Of a DNA stretch of 64,000 nt, positions 8,724-17,279 are shown in pieces (the first letter of the stretch is position 1; every line of letters starts with the position of its first letter). The stretch lies in the NCBI RefSeq assembly GCF_041080815.1, contig NZ_CP160205.1:1550001-1614000 (forward strand), given 5' to 3'. Both the position numbers and the translations under genes were made by a program. This stretch comes from Mucilaginibacter yixingensis. Its GTDB lineage: Bacteria > Bacteroidota > Bacteroidia > Sphingobacteriales > Sphingobacteriaceae. The notes beneath the pieces are model-generated. The model searched no databases. It saw only the letters and a program-made list of their open reading frames with translations, and was not told the origin of the DNA.

Positions 8724-10874
8724 ATGAGAAAAACCTTTTTGATCTGTCTTGCTGCACTATCCGCCGTTGGCGCCAATGCACAGCAAAAGACGGCTACTGC
8801 CAAAATTGACCGCTATGCGCTGGTAACGCGCCATAACGTAGTAAACAAAACGATGGATACGCTGGCCTCGCTCACCGTAGGTAATGGCCGCTTTGCCTTT
8901 ACTGTTGATGCCACCGGACTGCAAACTTTCCCTGTTTATTACCAGAAAGGTGTACCGCTGGGTACGCAATCACAATGGGGCTGGGATAGTTTCAAGAACA
9001 CGGATAACTACAAGTTTGAAGAATCGCTGAAAACGTACCACATTAACGGCAGAGATATCACCTATGCCGTGCAGAACAATAGTACAGAGAGATCTAAAGG
9101 TGCTACCAATTGGTTCCGCGAAAACGTGCATCGCCTGCAGTTGGGCAACGTAGGTTTTGTCATTCTAAAGAAGAACGGTCAGGAAGCATCAGCATCAGAT
9201 ATCAAAGACATTCGCCAGGAGCTTGACCTGTGGACCGGCGGTATCAAAAGCCATTTTACGATAGAAGGTGAGCCGGTTGATGTGTTAACCTATGGTAACG
9301 GCACAGCCGACGCCATTGGTGCGCAGGTAACATCGCCTCTGGTTAAAGAGGGTAGACTGAAAGTGCGTGTAAAGTTCCCGTATCCAACTAATCAGTTTGC
9401 AGATTTCGGTACTAACTACAAAAGTGCCGATATGCATACCTCAAGCATTGTTACCAATACTGCCGGTAAAGGTTCTATTGAGCACCAACTGCAAGGGGCG
9501 CATTACTGGGTAAACCTGGGTTGGACAGGCACCGCCAAATTAGCCAAAGCAGGCGAGCATGAGTTTACGTTGACGCCCGGCAAAACTGCCGATGCGTTCA
9601 GCTTTTCATGCGTGTTTGAGCAGACGGCTAAAAAGATGTTAGCCGTACCAACCTTTACCGAAGATAAAACCAGCAGCGTAGCCACCTGGAAAAACTTCTG
9701 GATGAGTGGTGGAGCGGTTGATTTGTCGGGCAGTACAGATCCGCGCGCTAACGAGTTGGAGCGCCGTATTGTGCTTTCACAATATCTAACCCGCGTACAA
9801 TCTGCCGGTGATTATCCGCCGCAGGAGACAGGTTTGGTTTATAACAGCTGGTATGGCAAGCCGCATTTGGAAATGCATTGGTGGCACAGCATGCATTTTG
9901 CCTTGTGGGGCCGCCCTGAATTGCTTACGCCAAGCTTAAACTGGTACGAGAAAATTAAAGGCCAGGGCTATGGCATTGCCAAGCGTCAGGGCTTTGAAGG
10001 TATCCGCTGGCCTAAGATGACTGATCCGGATGGTAACGAGAGCCCGTCATCAGTAGGAGCTTTCCTCATTTGGCAGGAGCCGCATTTTATTTATATGGCC
10101 GAGCTGGAATATCGCGCTCATCCAACTCAGGAAACGTTGAACAAATACAAGGAACTGGTTTTTGGGACGGCTAATTTCATGGCATCATACGCTTATTATG
10201 ATAAAGAGAAAGGCAGATACATCCTTGGTCCGGGTTTGATCCCTTCGCAAGAGGTGCATAAAGCTGAGAGCACCATTAACCCGCCATACGAGTTAACTTA
10301 CTGGCACTGGGCGTTGGGTATTGCCCAGCAATGGAAAGAGCGTTTGAAACAACCACGTATTAAACATTGGGATGAAGTGGTTGATAAGCTATCGCCACTG
10401 CCGCAAAAAGATGGCGTTTACCTGGAGGCCGAAAGTGCGCCAGACTCATATACTAATCCAAAAGATATTACCGACCACCCGTCAACTGTGGCTGCTTATG
10501 GTATGATGCCGTACACTAAAATGATGGATACGGCCACCATGCATCGCACTTATGACCTGATCCAGCGGGTATGGAACTGGCCTGAAACCTGGGGTTGGGA
10601 TTTCCCGATGCTGGCGATGACGGCAGCACGTCTTAATCAGCCTGAAAAAGCTATCGACGCACTGTTTATGAAGGTGCATACGAACACTTATCTGCCAAAC
10701 GGACATAACTACCAGGACGGTCGCCTGACTATTTACTTGCCGGGTAACGGTGGTCTGCTGGGGGCAGTAGCCATGATGTGCGCCGGTTGGGATGGTAACA
10801 AAATTGAAAACCCGGGCTTCCCAAAAAATGGTAAATGGAAGGTGAGATGGGAAGGCTTGGAGATGATGCCGTAA
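8724..10874 (+). CDS. Predicted six-hairpin (alpha/alpha)6 glycosidase, unassigned family
   Basis: This 716-residue exported protein has a signal peptide ending GANAQQ. The N-terminal half looks like a beta-sandwich (GNGRFAFTVDATGLQTFP, then repeated short strands). The C-terminal half is rich in Trp and aromatic helices (HLEMHWWHSMHFALWGRP, EGIRWPKMTDPDG, WGWDFPMLAMTAARL). That arrangement resembles (alpha/alpha)6-barrel hydrolases of the GH65/GH95/GH78 type. I cannot place it in a named GH family, and catalytic acids cannot be fixed by eye; conserved-looking Glu/Asp occur in FEGIRWPKMTDPDGNES. Its place between GH35 and GH105 suggests it acts on a rhamnogalacturonan side chain. It begins 87 bases after the GH35 gene. 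Confidence 0.6.
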   Translation: MRKTFLICLAALSAVGANAQQKTATAKIDRYALVTRHNVVNKTMDTLASLTVGNGRFAFTVDATGLQTFPVYYQKGVPLGTQSQWGWDSFKNTDNYKFEESLKTYHINGRDITYAVQNNSTERSKGATNWFRENVHRLQLGNVGFVILKKNGQEASASDIKDIRQELDLWTGGIKSHFTIEGEPVDVLTYGNGTADAIGAQVTSPLVKEGRLKVRVKFPYPTNQFADFGTNYKSADMHTSSIVTNTAGKGSIEHQLQGAHYWVNLGWTGTAKLAKAGEHEFTLTPGKTADAFSFSCVFEQTAKKMLAVPTFTEDKTSSVATWKNFWMSGGAVDLSGSTDPRANELERRIVLSQYLTRVQSAGDYPPQETGLVYNSWYGKPHLEMHWWHSMHFALWGRPELLTPSLNWYEKIKGQGYGIAKRQGFEGIRWPKMTDPDGNESPSSVGAFLIWQEPHFIYMAELEYRAHPTQETLNKYKELVFGTANFMASYAYYDKEKGRYILGPGLIPSQEVHKAESTINPPYELTYWHWALGIAQQWKERLKQPRIKHWDEVVDKLSPLPQKDGVYLEAESAPDSYTNPKDITDHPSTVAAYGMMPYTKMMDTATMHRTYDLIQRVWNWPETWGWDFPMLAMTAARLNQPEKAIDALFMKVHTNTYLPNGHNYQDGRLTIYLPGNGGLLGAVAMMCAGWDGNKIENPGFPKNGKWKVRWEGLEMMP

Positions 10875-10880
10875 CTTTTT

Positions 10881-11018
10881 AATGAGTGAATGAGTGAGTT
10901 GTGAAGGAGTGAATAGATAATGAGTGAATTAACGAGTTTTGCGCATGAACAAGCAAGTTCAAGAACAAAATATAGACTTTATTAATTCGCTCCTTCACAA
11001 CTCACTCCTTCACTCATT
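10881..11018. repeat. Imperfect inverted repeat, 34-base arms (AGTGAATGAGTGAG family)
   Basis: The arms lie at 10881-10914 and 10985-11018 and match at 32 of 34 positions when one is reverse-complemented. The 70-base spacer has no ORF. The arms are made of short GAGTGAA and GTGAAGGAGTGAA units. It lies between the six-hairpin glycosidase and the GH105 gene and could fold into a long stem in the transcript, attenuating read-through or protecting the upstream message. It may belong to a genome-wide palindromic repeat family. The 286-base gap 10875-11160 holds nothing else that I can support. Confidence 0.75.
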
Positions 11019-11160
11019 ATATCCATGACACAACAGGATACCTGTTTAGACATTTAAACGTTAATATAGCATCGCAATATCCCTGTCAAAACCCAATTAT
11101 GAAACCAGCCGGATCTGTGCCACGAGCATAGGTTTGGTATATAGTAACAAACCATTGATT

Positions 11161-12306
11161 ATGAGTAAATTATTTTCAACCGCAAAAGGTGTTGCAGTTG
11201 TGGCGCTGGTGTTGGCTGGCGTAGGGAGCCGTGCGCAACAATTGCCGGCAAAAAGCAAGGTGATGGCCGATATGGCCCTTGCTAATGATTATTTTATGAA
11301 AAAATGGCCCGATGCCGGTGCCAAAGTAACTGTTAAAGGTGTAACCCGCGAAAGCACCCTGTGGACACGCGGCGTTTATTACGAGGGACTGATGGCTATG
11401 TATGCCCTTGATCCGCAGAAGAAATATTATGATTATGCCGTAAGCTGGGGCGATACCCACAACTGGGGGCCGCGCGATGGCAGGATAACCCGCAATGCAG
11501 ATAACCAGTGTGCTGCGCAAACTTATATCGATCTGTATATGATTGATAAAAAACCAGAGCGCATTGCCAAGATGAAAGAGTGCATTGATACGATGGTGCA
11601 CAGCCAGAAAATTGACGACTGGAACTGGATTGATGCCCTGCAAATGGCAATGCCGGTTTTTGCCCGCTTTGGTAACATCTATCATGATAATCAGTATTAC
11701 GAGAAGATGTATGAGATTTACAACTACAGCAAAACCGTGCACGGTGGCAAAGGTCTATATAGTCCTGAGCAACGTTTGTGGTGGAGAGATAAAGACTTTG
11801 TGCCGCCATACAAAGAACCAAACGGACAGGATTGCTTCTGGTCGCGTGGTAACGGCTGGGTAGTGGCTGCTATGGTACGCGTATTGGATATTGCGCCAAA
11901 AAATGCGCCTCACCGTGCTGAGTACCAGAAAATGCTGAAAGACATGTGCGAAGCATTAGTGCCACTGCAACGTGCAGACGGTTACTGGAATGTAAGCTTA
12001 AAAGATTCAACCCACTTTGGTGGTAAAGAGCTTTCTGGTACTGCCTTGTTTACTTATGGCATGGCCTGGGGCATTAACCACGGTCTGCTGAAAAAGAAAG
12101 ATTACCTGCCTATAGTTATCAAAGCCTGGAATGCCATGCAGAAAGACTGCTTGCATCCTGATGGTATGCTTGGTTACGTACAAGGCACCGGTAAGGAACC
12201 AAAAGACGGCCAGCCGGTAGGTTATAATAACGTACCTGACTTTGAAGATTACGGCCTGGGCTGCTACCTGTTAGCCGGCAGCGAGGTGTATAAACTGGCC
12301 AAATAG
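11161..12306 (+). CDS. GH105 unsaturated rhamnogalacturonyl hydrolase
   Basis: This 381-residue enzyme has a signal peptide (MSKLFSTAKG... ending SRAQQ). GH105 features are the tryptophan-rich (alpha/alpha)6 barrel with ESTLWTRGVYYEGLMAMY near the N-terminus, RNADNQCAAQTYIDLY, WNWIDALQMAMP with likely catalytic Asp158, and DCFWSRGNGWVVAAM. The family hydrolyses the unsaturated galacturonyl residue left at the non-reducing end by pectate or rhamnogalacturonan lyases, by vinyl-ether hydration. The ATG at 11161 is preferred; an in-frame TTG at 11134 would spoil the signal peptide. A strong hairpin terminator follows. It completes breakdown of lyase products and so implies lyases encoded elsewhere, for example the PL10 gene at 31-32.2 kb. 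Confidence 0.93.
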   Translation: MSKLFSTAKGVAVVALVLAGVGSRAQQLPAKSKVMADMALANDYFMKKWPDAGAKVTVKGVTRESTLWTRGVYYEGLMAMYALDPQKKYYDYAVSWGDTHNWGPRDGRITRNADNQCAAQTYIDLYMIDKKPERIAKMKECIDTMVHSQKIDDWNWIDALQMAMPVFARFGNIYHDNQYYEKMYEIYNYSKTVHGGKGLYSPEQRLWWRDKDFVPPYKEPNGQDCFWSRGNGWVVAAMVRVLDIAPKNAPHRAEYQKMLKDMCEALVPLQRADGYWNVSLKDSTHFGGKELSGTALFTYGMAWGINHGLLKKKDYLPIVIKAWNAMQKDCLHPDGMLGYVQGTGKEPKDGQPVGYNNVPDFEDYGLGCYLLAGSEVYKLAK

Positions 12307-12356
12307 TTTGATTGAGTAGTGAATTGTGAGTGTTTAAACTCAATATTTGAATTTAT

Positions 12357-12397
12357 AAACGAAGAAAGCCAACGCATTGCGTTGGCTTTCTTCGTTT
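12357..12397. terminator. Perfect 19-bp hairpin, bidirectional terminator
   Basis: The arms at 12357-12375 and 12379-12397 (AAACGAAGAAAGCCAACGC and its exact complement) flank a three-base loop. Because the stem starts with AAA and ends in TTT, it offers a U-rich 3' end on both strands. It sits between the GH105 gene (plus) and the GH43 gene (minus), so it should end both convergent transcripts. Confidence 0.85.
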
Positions 12398-12407
12398 ATT
12401 CCCTGTG

Positions 12408-12497
12408 GTCATGCTGAACTTGTTTCAGCAACCCACATGACATTAAATGCGGCCTGTCTACTTAGCAAGTGGGGTGCCGAAACAAGTTCGGCATGAC
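12408..12497. repeat. Palindromic interspersed repeat (GTCATGCTGAACTTG family)
   Basis: Inverted arms of 23 bases at 12408-12430 and 12475-12497 match at 21 of 23 positions; the arm begins GTCATGCTGAACTTGTTTCA. The spacer of 44 bases has no ORF. This looks like a REP/MITE-like element, as is common in Bacteroidota gaps. Only one copy is in this window, so the repeat status rests on the palindrome and on recall of similar elements. Confidence 0.6.
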
Positions 12498-12523
12498 TTG
12501 GTGTTATCTCCGCATCTGAAAAC

Positions 12524-13510
12524 CTACTTTGCCGCAGGCACACCCTCGCTCGTCATCACCACGCGTTTCATGGTGTTGTCTTTGTTGTAATAAATGTAAT
12601 CAATACAAACCGAGCGGTGGAAACTACCCGCATCAGGCGTTAATGCGCCATTGTGGTAAATGAAATAAGTTTTGCCTTTAAAATCAATAATGGCCTGGTG
12701 GTTGGTATTGGAGTTACCGGCAATTTCGTTCAGGATACCTTTGTATTCCCAAGGGCCTTGAATGCTGCGGCTCATGGCGTAGGCCGTTTTCTCCGGAAAC
12801 TCATAGGCATAAGATAGATAGTACCAGCCGTTGTGCTTGTGAATCCACGGCGCTTCGGTATAATGTGGTAAGCCGGCGAAGGTTTTGATAGGGCCGTCAA
12901 GCTCAATCATGTTTTTCTTGAGCTTGGCGTAGTAGCAGCCCGTGTTGCCCCAAATAAGCCAGGCCTGTCCATCGTCGTCAATAAAAACGGTAGGGTCAAT
13001 ATCATCCCAGCTAATCTTGGTTACATTGGTGGTCATGTCATTAGTTACCAGTGCTTTTCCCAAGGCATCTTTGTAGGGTCCTTCCGGCCGATCAGCTACA
13101 GCTACACCAATAGATTTACCGTGAATGGCTCCATGCTCTACCGCCACGTACCAGTAAAATTTGCCGTCGCGCTCAATTACTTGTCCGGCCCAGGCGTCGC
13201 CTTTGGCCCACTCAAAATCTTTGGCGCTCAACGGGGTAGGGTGCTCGGTCCAGTTTACCATGTCGCTGCTGCTAAAGCAGGTCCAGTTGTACATGCGATA
13301 ACCGGCTACTTTGGTGGGCGCTTCGTCATGTCCTGCGTAAAGGTAAACCTTGTCTTTATATACCAGTGCGGCAGGGTCGGCAGTGTATTTATAACGGATA
13401 ATAGGATTGCCTTCGGCTTTAAAAGTAGTGTCTTTGGTAACCAGCTGCTGGGCAGATGCGTGGAAGCTCAGGCCGGTGGCTAATAAAAATAATGCAGTAA
13501 GTTTATTCAT
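12524..13510 (-). CDS. GH43 family glycosidase, secreted
   Basis: This 328-residue enzyme has a signal peptide ending SFHASAQQ and a five-bladed propeller of GH43 type. The three catalytic acids can be located: Asp45 in YTADPAALVY (general base), Asp172 in WDDIDPTVF (pKa modulator) and Glu219 in HYTEAPWIHKH (general acid). The family contains arabinofuranosidases, arabinanases, xylosidases and galactosidases. The neighbouring arabinanase-like GH43 suggests exo-acting release of arabinose or a related sugar. It lies 20 bases downstream of that gene, so the two form a minus-strand operon convergent with the main pectin operon. Confidence 0.9.
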   Translation of the reverse strand: MNKLTALFLLATGLSFHASAQQLVTKDTTFKAEGNPIIRYKYTADPAALVYKDKVYLYAGHDEAPTKVAGYRMYNWTCFSSSDMVNWTEHPTPLSAKDFEWAKGDAWAGQVIERDGKFYWYVAVEHGAIHGKSIGVAVADRPEGPYKDALGKALVTNDMTTNVTKISWDDIDPTVFIDDDGQAWLIWGNTGCYYAKLKKNMIELDGPIKTFAGLPHYTEAPWIHKHNGWYYLSYAYEFPEKTAYAMSRSIQGPWEYKGILNEIAGNSNTNHQAIIDFKGKTYFIYHNGALTPDAGSFHRSVCIDYIYYNKDNTMKRVVMTSEGVPAAK

Positions 13511-13530
13511 TTGGTTTGTTGGTTTGCAGA

Positions 13531-14607
13531 TTAATTTAGGTTCTTATCAAGTGCAGGTGGCATGGCTATTTTGGGCCAGCCATTCACCCAGTCAATTGGT
13601 TCTACAATCAGTTTAGAGCGGCCATTGTCGGCGGCATCGTAACCATGGAAAACAATGTAATCCTTGCCGTCAAAATTGCAGATGCCGTTGTGGCCAACGC
13701 CATACCAGTTTTCGTTTCCGGCCAGCAGGATATCACCACCACCGCGGTTCATCGGTATGTTCTTGCTATCCAGGTAAGGTCCCTTAATATTTTTAGACCT
13801 GCCGATAATCATCTTATATGTGCTTTTCGGTCCCTTGCAGCAATAGTCAATCGAGGCAAACAGGTAAAAGTATTTACCTTTTCGGTAGATAAACGGTCCT
13901 TCAATGGCGTTACCACCGGCGTCCTTTGGGTTATCATCCACAGCTGGAGGATTTGCTGCCGATGATCTGTTTTTACGACTGGCTATGGTTGGAATTCCGG
14001 ACGGGTCTTCGGCTACGCTCATGCGATCTTTCTCTAATTTAATCAGCTTCAACCCATCCCAAAAAGAGCCGAAGGCCAGGTAGGGGGTGCCGTCTTTGTC
14101 AACTACCAGGTTTGGGTCGATAGCGTTCCAGTTGGTTTTATTGGGGAAAGATTGAATGATTTTGCCGTGGTCAGTCCATTTATAGTCGGTTGCATCAGTG
14201 TGCAGGGTAGGGCTGGTTAGCAGGCCGATGCATGAGGTGTTTTTGCCAAAGGCTGATGCCGCGTAGAACAGGTAGTACTGGCCGTTATAGTAGGAAATAT
14301 CCGGCGCCCAGTAACTGTTGCCTTTAAAGTTGGGCAGTGCTTCGGTAAGCCAGGTTGGTGCAGCGGGAACGACTTTGGGTTCAGCTTTCCAGTGAACAAG
14401 ATCTTTGGAACTCCACATGGCAATGCCGTTGCCGGTGCAAAAAAGATAAAACAGACTATCCTGACGGATCATTACCGGGTCATGTGCGCCAATATTGCTA
14501 TAAACTTGTCCGGTTACGGGCGCGTTTGGCCGTTGCCCAAAAGCAGAGCAGACAAAAGCTGTGCAAGCGCAAAGCCACAGCAAAAAGCGGCGGTTAAACT
14601 CTTTCAT
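13531..14607 (-). CDS. GH43 endo-1,5-alpha-L-arabinanase-like enzyme
   Basis: This 358-residue protein starts with a hydrophobic signal (about 1-25). GH43 motifs: Asp43 in GAHDPVMIRQD, Asp164 in WNAIDPNLVVD and Glu236 in AIEGPFIYRKG. The stretches YWAPDISYYNGQYYLFYA, GSFWDGLKLI and ASIDYCCKG are typical of the arabinanase subfamilies (GH43_4/5-like). The likely reaction is cleavage of alpha-1,5-arabinan branches of rhamnogalacturonan-I. It is the first gene of a two-gene minus-strand unit. The 162-base gap to the divergent deacetylase (14608-14769) is AT-rich and presumably holds both promoters; I could not fix a clear -7 box there. Confidence 0.9.
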   Translation of the reverse strand: MKEFNRRFLLWLCACTAFVCSAFGQRPNAPVTGQVYSNIGAHDPVMIRQDSLFYLFCTGNGIAMWSSKDLVHWKAEPKVVPAAPTWLTEALPNFKGNSYWAPDISYYNGQYYLFYAASAFGKNTSCIGLLTSPTLHTDATDYKWTDHGKIIQSFPNKTNWNAIDPNLVVDKDGTPYLAFGSFWDGLKLIKLEKDRMSVAEDPSGIPTIASRKNRSSAANPPAVDDNPKDAGGNAIEGPFIYRKGKYFYLFASIDYCCKGPKSTYKMIIGRSKNIKGPYLDSKNIPMNRGGGDILLAGNENWYGVGHNGICNFDGKDYIVFHGYDAADNGRSKLIVEPIDWVNGWPKIAMPPALDKNLN

Positions 14608-14769
14608 TAGCAGGCTATAATTTGGTTGTAGAAACTTTTATAAATGTATAAAATACAATTAATAAGTCAACCCAAAATGCGGAAAAATAAATAGCTGTTA
14701 AGAATAACAGGTGCGAACTTTGCACGGAGTATTATCTATAGCGTATATTTATATAAACAAAACAAAGTA

Positions 14770-15612
14770 ATGAAGGGCAGATACTGGTTAATGATTGTTT
14801 TTCTGATGGTGAGTGCGATAGATGCAAATGCACAATCGGCCGTGTGGAAGAATAAGAAATGTGCCGTGGTACTTACCTATGATGATGCGCTGGACGTAGA
14901 CATTGACAACGCCCTGCCCGTGCTTGACTCGCTTAAACTAAAAGCTACTTTCTATCTTATCGGTTGTTCTGAGGCTACCGAGCGCCGGATGAAAGACTGG
15001 CGCAAAGCTGCCAGGCATGGACATGAGTTGGGTAACCATACGCTGTTTCATCCTTGCGATGGTGCCGGGGCCGACCGCAGCTTTGTTGACCCTGATTTTG
15101 ACCTGAGCAAATACACCGTTAACCGTGCTGTAAGAGAGATTAAAGTAAATAATGTGCTGCTGAAAGCAATAGACGGTAAAAACCAGCGCACTTTCTGTTA
15201 TCCCTGTGGCGATCGTACCATCAACGGGGCTTTTTACTACGATCAATTAAAAAATGATTTTGTAGCTGCCCGTGGGGTAGAAGACGGCATGCCCCTGCCC
15301 GGCGAAGTGGATTTGGACAATATTAATGCCTACGCCATCAACGGTGAGACAGGTGAGGAGCTGATAGCTATGGTAAACGAGGCGCTGCAAAAACACTCGT
15401 TACTGGTATTTATGTTTCATGGCGTGGGTGGCGGTCATGAGCTTAATGTAAGCCTGCAGGCACACAGCCAGTTGCTGCATTACCTGCGGGCTCATCGTAA
15501 AGAGATTTGGGTGGCGCCTATGATTGAGGTGGCGCAACGCATAGCAGCGTATCAAAAAGGAAGTGATCCGCTAAAAAATCGTAACCTAAATACCGCTTTA
15601 TATAACAGATAG
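14770..15612 (+). CDS. Polysaccharide deacetylase (NodB homology, CE4)
   Basis: This 280-residue exported protein has a signal peptide ending ANAQ. NodB motif 1 is TYDDALD, with catalytic base Asp38 and metal-binding Asp39. Motif 2 is GHELGNHTLFHP, giving the metal ligands His90 and His94. Motif 3 is represented by FCYPCGD, and the C-terminal MFHGVGGGH carries the late His. CE4 enzymes remove N- or O-acetyl groups from chitin oligomers, peptidoglycan or acetylxylan. In this position a role in deacetylating plant glycans is possible, but a cell-wall role is not excluded. The gene is convergent with the OB-fold gene, 11 bases apart, with no obvious terminator. Confidence 0.88.
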   Translation: MKGRYWLMIVFLMVSAIDANAQSAVWKNKKCAVVLTYDDALDVDIDNALPVLDSLKLKATFYLIGCSEATERRMKDWRKAARHGHELGNHTLFHPCDGAGADRSFVDPDFDLSKYTVNRAVREIKVNNVLLKAIDGKNQRTFCYPCGDRTINGAFYYDQLKNDFVAARGVEDGMPLPGEVDLDNINAYAINGETGEELIAMVNEALQKHSLLVFMFHGVGGGHELNVSLQAHSQLLHYLRAHRKEIWVAPMIEVAQRIAAYQKGSDPLKNRNLNTALYNR

Positions 15613-15623
15613 CGGCGGGCCGC

Positions 15624-15989
15624 TTACATTGCTTCTTTCAGCTGCTCTGCGTCGGTAATTTCAATTTCAGGTTTGCCTTTATAATCTATAATAGTGCCTA
15701 TTACGCATACGGCTTTGCCTTTAAACATTTCCTCCGGGGCTGTTTTGAACTTCTTGCGGTCATCAGCTTTAATTACCAGCGTAAGCGCTTCGTTTGGGTG
15801 GTTGCCGCCTACATCCAGTAGTGTAAGGCCGCTGTTGCTAAAGTATTTGCCGCCATAAACTTTATCGCAAATGCGCACTTTTTCGTTAAGGTGTTTGGCT
15901 GCATCTTTGGCGGCGATGGTTGGCGGAGTTTGGCCAAATGCTTTGAAACCGGCAGTAATAATAAGAAGGGAAACAAGCAGTTTTTTCAT
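15624..15989 (-). CDS. Exported OB-fold (nucleic-acid-binding-like) protein
   Basis: This 121-residue protein has a signal peptide ending KAFGQ. The remainder is a small beta-barrel pattern: KVRICDKVYGGKYF, LTLLDVGGNHPNEALTLVI, FKGKAVCVIGTIIDYKGKPEIEITD. The last block is the OB-fold signature seen in tRNA-anticodon or helicase-type OB domains and in small exported Bacteroidota proteins annotated as DNA-binding. Because it is secreted, nucleic-acid binding is doubtful. It is a stand-alone gene, convergent with the CE4 gene. Confidence 0.7.
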   Translation of the reverse strand: MKKLLVSLLIITAGFKAFGQTPPTIAAKDAAKHLNEKVRICDKVYGGKYFSNSGLTLLDVGGNHPNEALTLVIKADDRKKFKTAPEEMFKGKAVCVIGTIIDYKGKPEIEITDAEQLKEAM

Positions 15990-16104
15990 CTTTTTTGTTT
16001 GTTAGTTACTCAAAAGTAATGATTTAGATTGTTTCTCCAGTTTGATTAAATAATAGGCGATAATCTGTTTTATTTGTTTACCTTGCCAACTTTTAAATAT
16101 TATC

Positions 16105-16299
16105 ATGCAAAAAGAAGGAACAGTTAAATTTTTCAACGTAACAAAAGGTTTTGGCTTTATCGTACCATCTGAAGGTGGTCAGGACATTTTTGTACACTCA
16201 TCAGGCCTTATCGATGAGATCCGTGAGAACGACAAAGTGCTATACGATACCGAAAACGGTCGTAAAGGCGTAAACGCGGTAAATGTAAAAGTTATATAA
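16105..16299 (+). CDS. Cold-shock protein (CspA family)
   Basis: This 64-residue single cold-shock domain carries both RNA-binding motifs: KGFGFIVP (RNP1) and DIFVHSSG (RNP2). The family acts as RNA chaperones that melt structured mRNAs at low temperature or in growth transitions. It is monocistronic with its own terminator about 30 bases downstream. The upstream 100 bases are AT-rich, with no clear cold-box by eye. Full length for the family. Confidence 0.95.
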   Translation: MQKEGTVKFFNVTKGFGFIVPSEGGQDIFVHSSGLIDEIRENDKVLYDTENGRKGVNAVNVKVI

Positions 16300-16326
16300 T
16301 ATATAGTTTAACATCAATCGTACTCG

Positions 16327-16355
16327 AAGCCTTCGGTTTTTACCGGGGGCTTTTT
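16327..16355 (+). terminator. Intrinsic terminator of the cold-shock gene
   Basis: An 11-bp stem, AAGCCTTCGGT (16327-16337) with ACCGGGGGCTT (16342-16352), has two G-U wobbles, a TTTT loop and a run of T at the 3' side. It lies directly downstream of the csp gene. Confidence 0.8.
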
Positions 16356-16517
16356 CGTTTTATATATTTCCGTATGATTTCATTGCTGTTGACTATTAAT
16401 CAATAGGAGCAGGAGGATAGGTTTTGGCCAAATGCGAGGATACACGTTTTGGCTGAAGCCATTTTTTGAACTCAAGTTTCGTCTCATTTTATGGGACTGT
16501 AATGAAAATTGATAGAA

Positions 16518-16569
16518 TTTATTAATAAAGGTTTACTAATATCAATCTTTATTAATAACTTATTAATTA
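16518..16569 (+). promoter_or_regulatory. AT-rich direct repeats upstream of the ytxH-like gene
   Basis: TTTATTAATAA occurs at 16518-16528 and again at 16548-16558, a 30-base period, with a related TTATTAATTA at 16560-16569. The cluster ends about 75 bases before the YtxH start. The spacing of near three helical turns suits an operator or UP-like element. The rest of the gap 16300-16644 holds only the csp terminator and unremarkable sequence. Function is inferred. Confidence 0.35.
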
Positions 16570-16644
16570 TTCATCTCCGCTAAACATTTGGTGCGGGGCT
16601 TGGTTATTTCTGTATAAAAAACATCTGCTAATAAGTACAACGTT

Positions 16645-17043
16645 ATGAAAGATCAAACTAAAATTATTGCAGCGCTTTTAGTGGGTGCTGCCGCGGGTGC
16701 AGCCATTGGTTTATTGCTGGCCCCATCAAGCGGTTCTGAGCTGAGAGAAGATATAGCCGATTACGTAAATGATCTGGCCGAAAAATCAAGAGAACAAGCC
16801 AAACGCACGGCAGAAAGCGTGCGCGAGTATGGCAATAACGTAGTTGACCAGGCAAAATCGCGGGCAAATAGCATCGCCGATACGGTTTCCACCTATAAAA
16901 ATCATGTAATTGGCAACGTAAAATCTGCGGTTAGCGATTATGCCGATCAGGCTGTTGAATACGGTGGCAACATTGTAAACAGTGCTAAATCTGGTATAAA
17001 AAATGGCGCTAATAGTCTGAATAACGATATTCAGAATTCATAG
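16645..17043 (+). CDS. YtxH-domain membrane-anchored protein
   Basis: This 132-residue protein matches the YtxH pattern: a short polar N-terminus, one Gly/Ala-rich transmembrane helix (IIAALLVGAAAGAAIGLLLA, about residues 7-26), the APSSGSELRED motif, then an amphipathic alanine-rich helix that continues to the end. YtxH proteins are linked to general stress responses; biochemical function is unknown. Here the long C-terminal helix resembles apolipoprotein/late-embryogenesis repeats and may interact with the membrane surface. It is a single gene with a strong terminator. Confidence 0.85.
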   Translation: MKDQTKIIAALLVGAAAGAAIGLLLAPSSGSELREDIADYVNDLAEKSREQAKRTAESVREYGNNVVDQAKSRANSIADTVSTYKNHVIGNVKSAVSDYADQAVEYGGNIVNSAKSGIKNGANSLNNDIQNS

Positions 17044-17105
17044 CCCTGTAAAAAGACCTTTAGTAAACAAGATTGGAGTCAAGGTGCTGTTAAAGCATCT
17101 CTAAG

Positions 17106-17131
17106 CCCCGCGGTACCATCGCGGGGTTTTT
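17106..17131 (+). terminator. Intrinsic terminator after the ytxH-like gene
   Basis: CCCCGCG (17106-17112) pairs with CGCGGGG (17120-17126) across a seven-base loop and is followed by TTTTT. It is a classic GC-rich stem with a U tract, about 60 bases after the stop codon. Confidence 0.9.
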
Positions 17132-17279
17132 GTTTTCAGGCTGGCGAATGGATTGTTGGTAGTTGTTACAACAATAGCATGTTTAATTGCAAAAAAGGCC
17201 TTAACTAACTAAATAAAACTATTTGAAGAAAAGTCAATTCTTATATCTTAGGGATAATTATAAAAACCGATAGAAAAGC

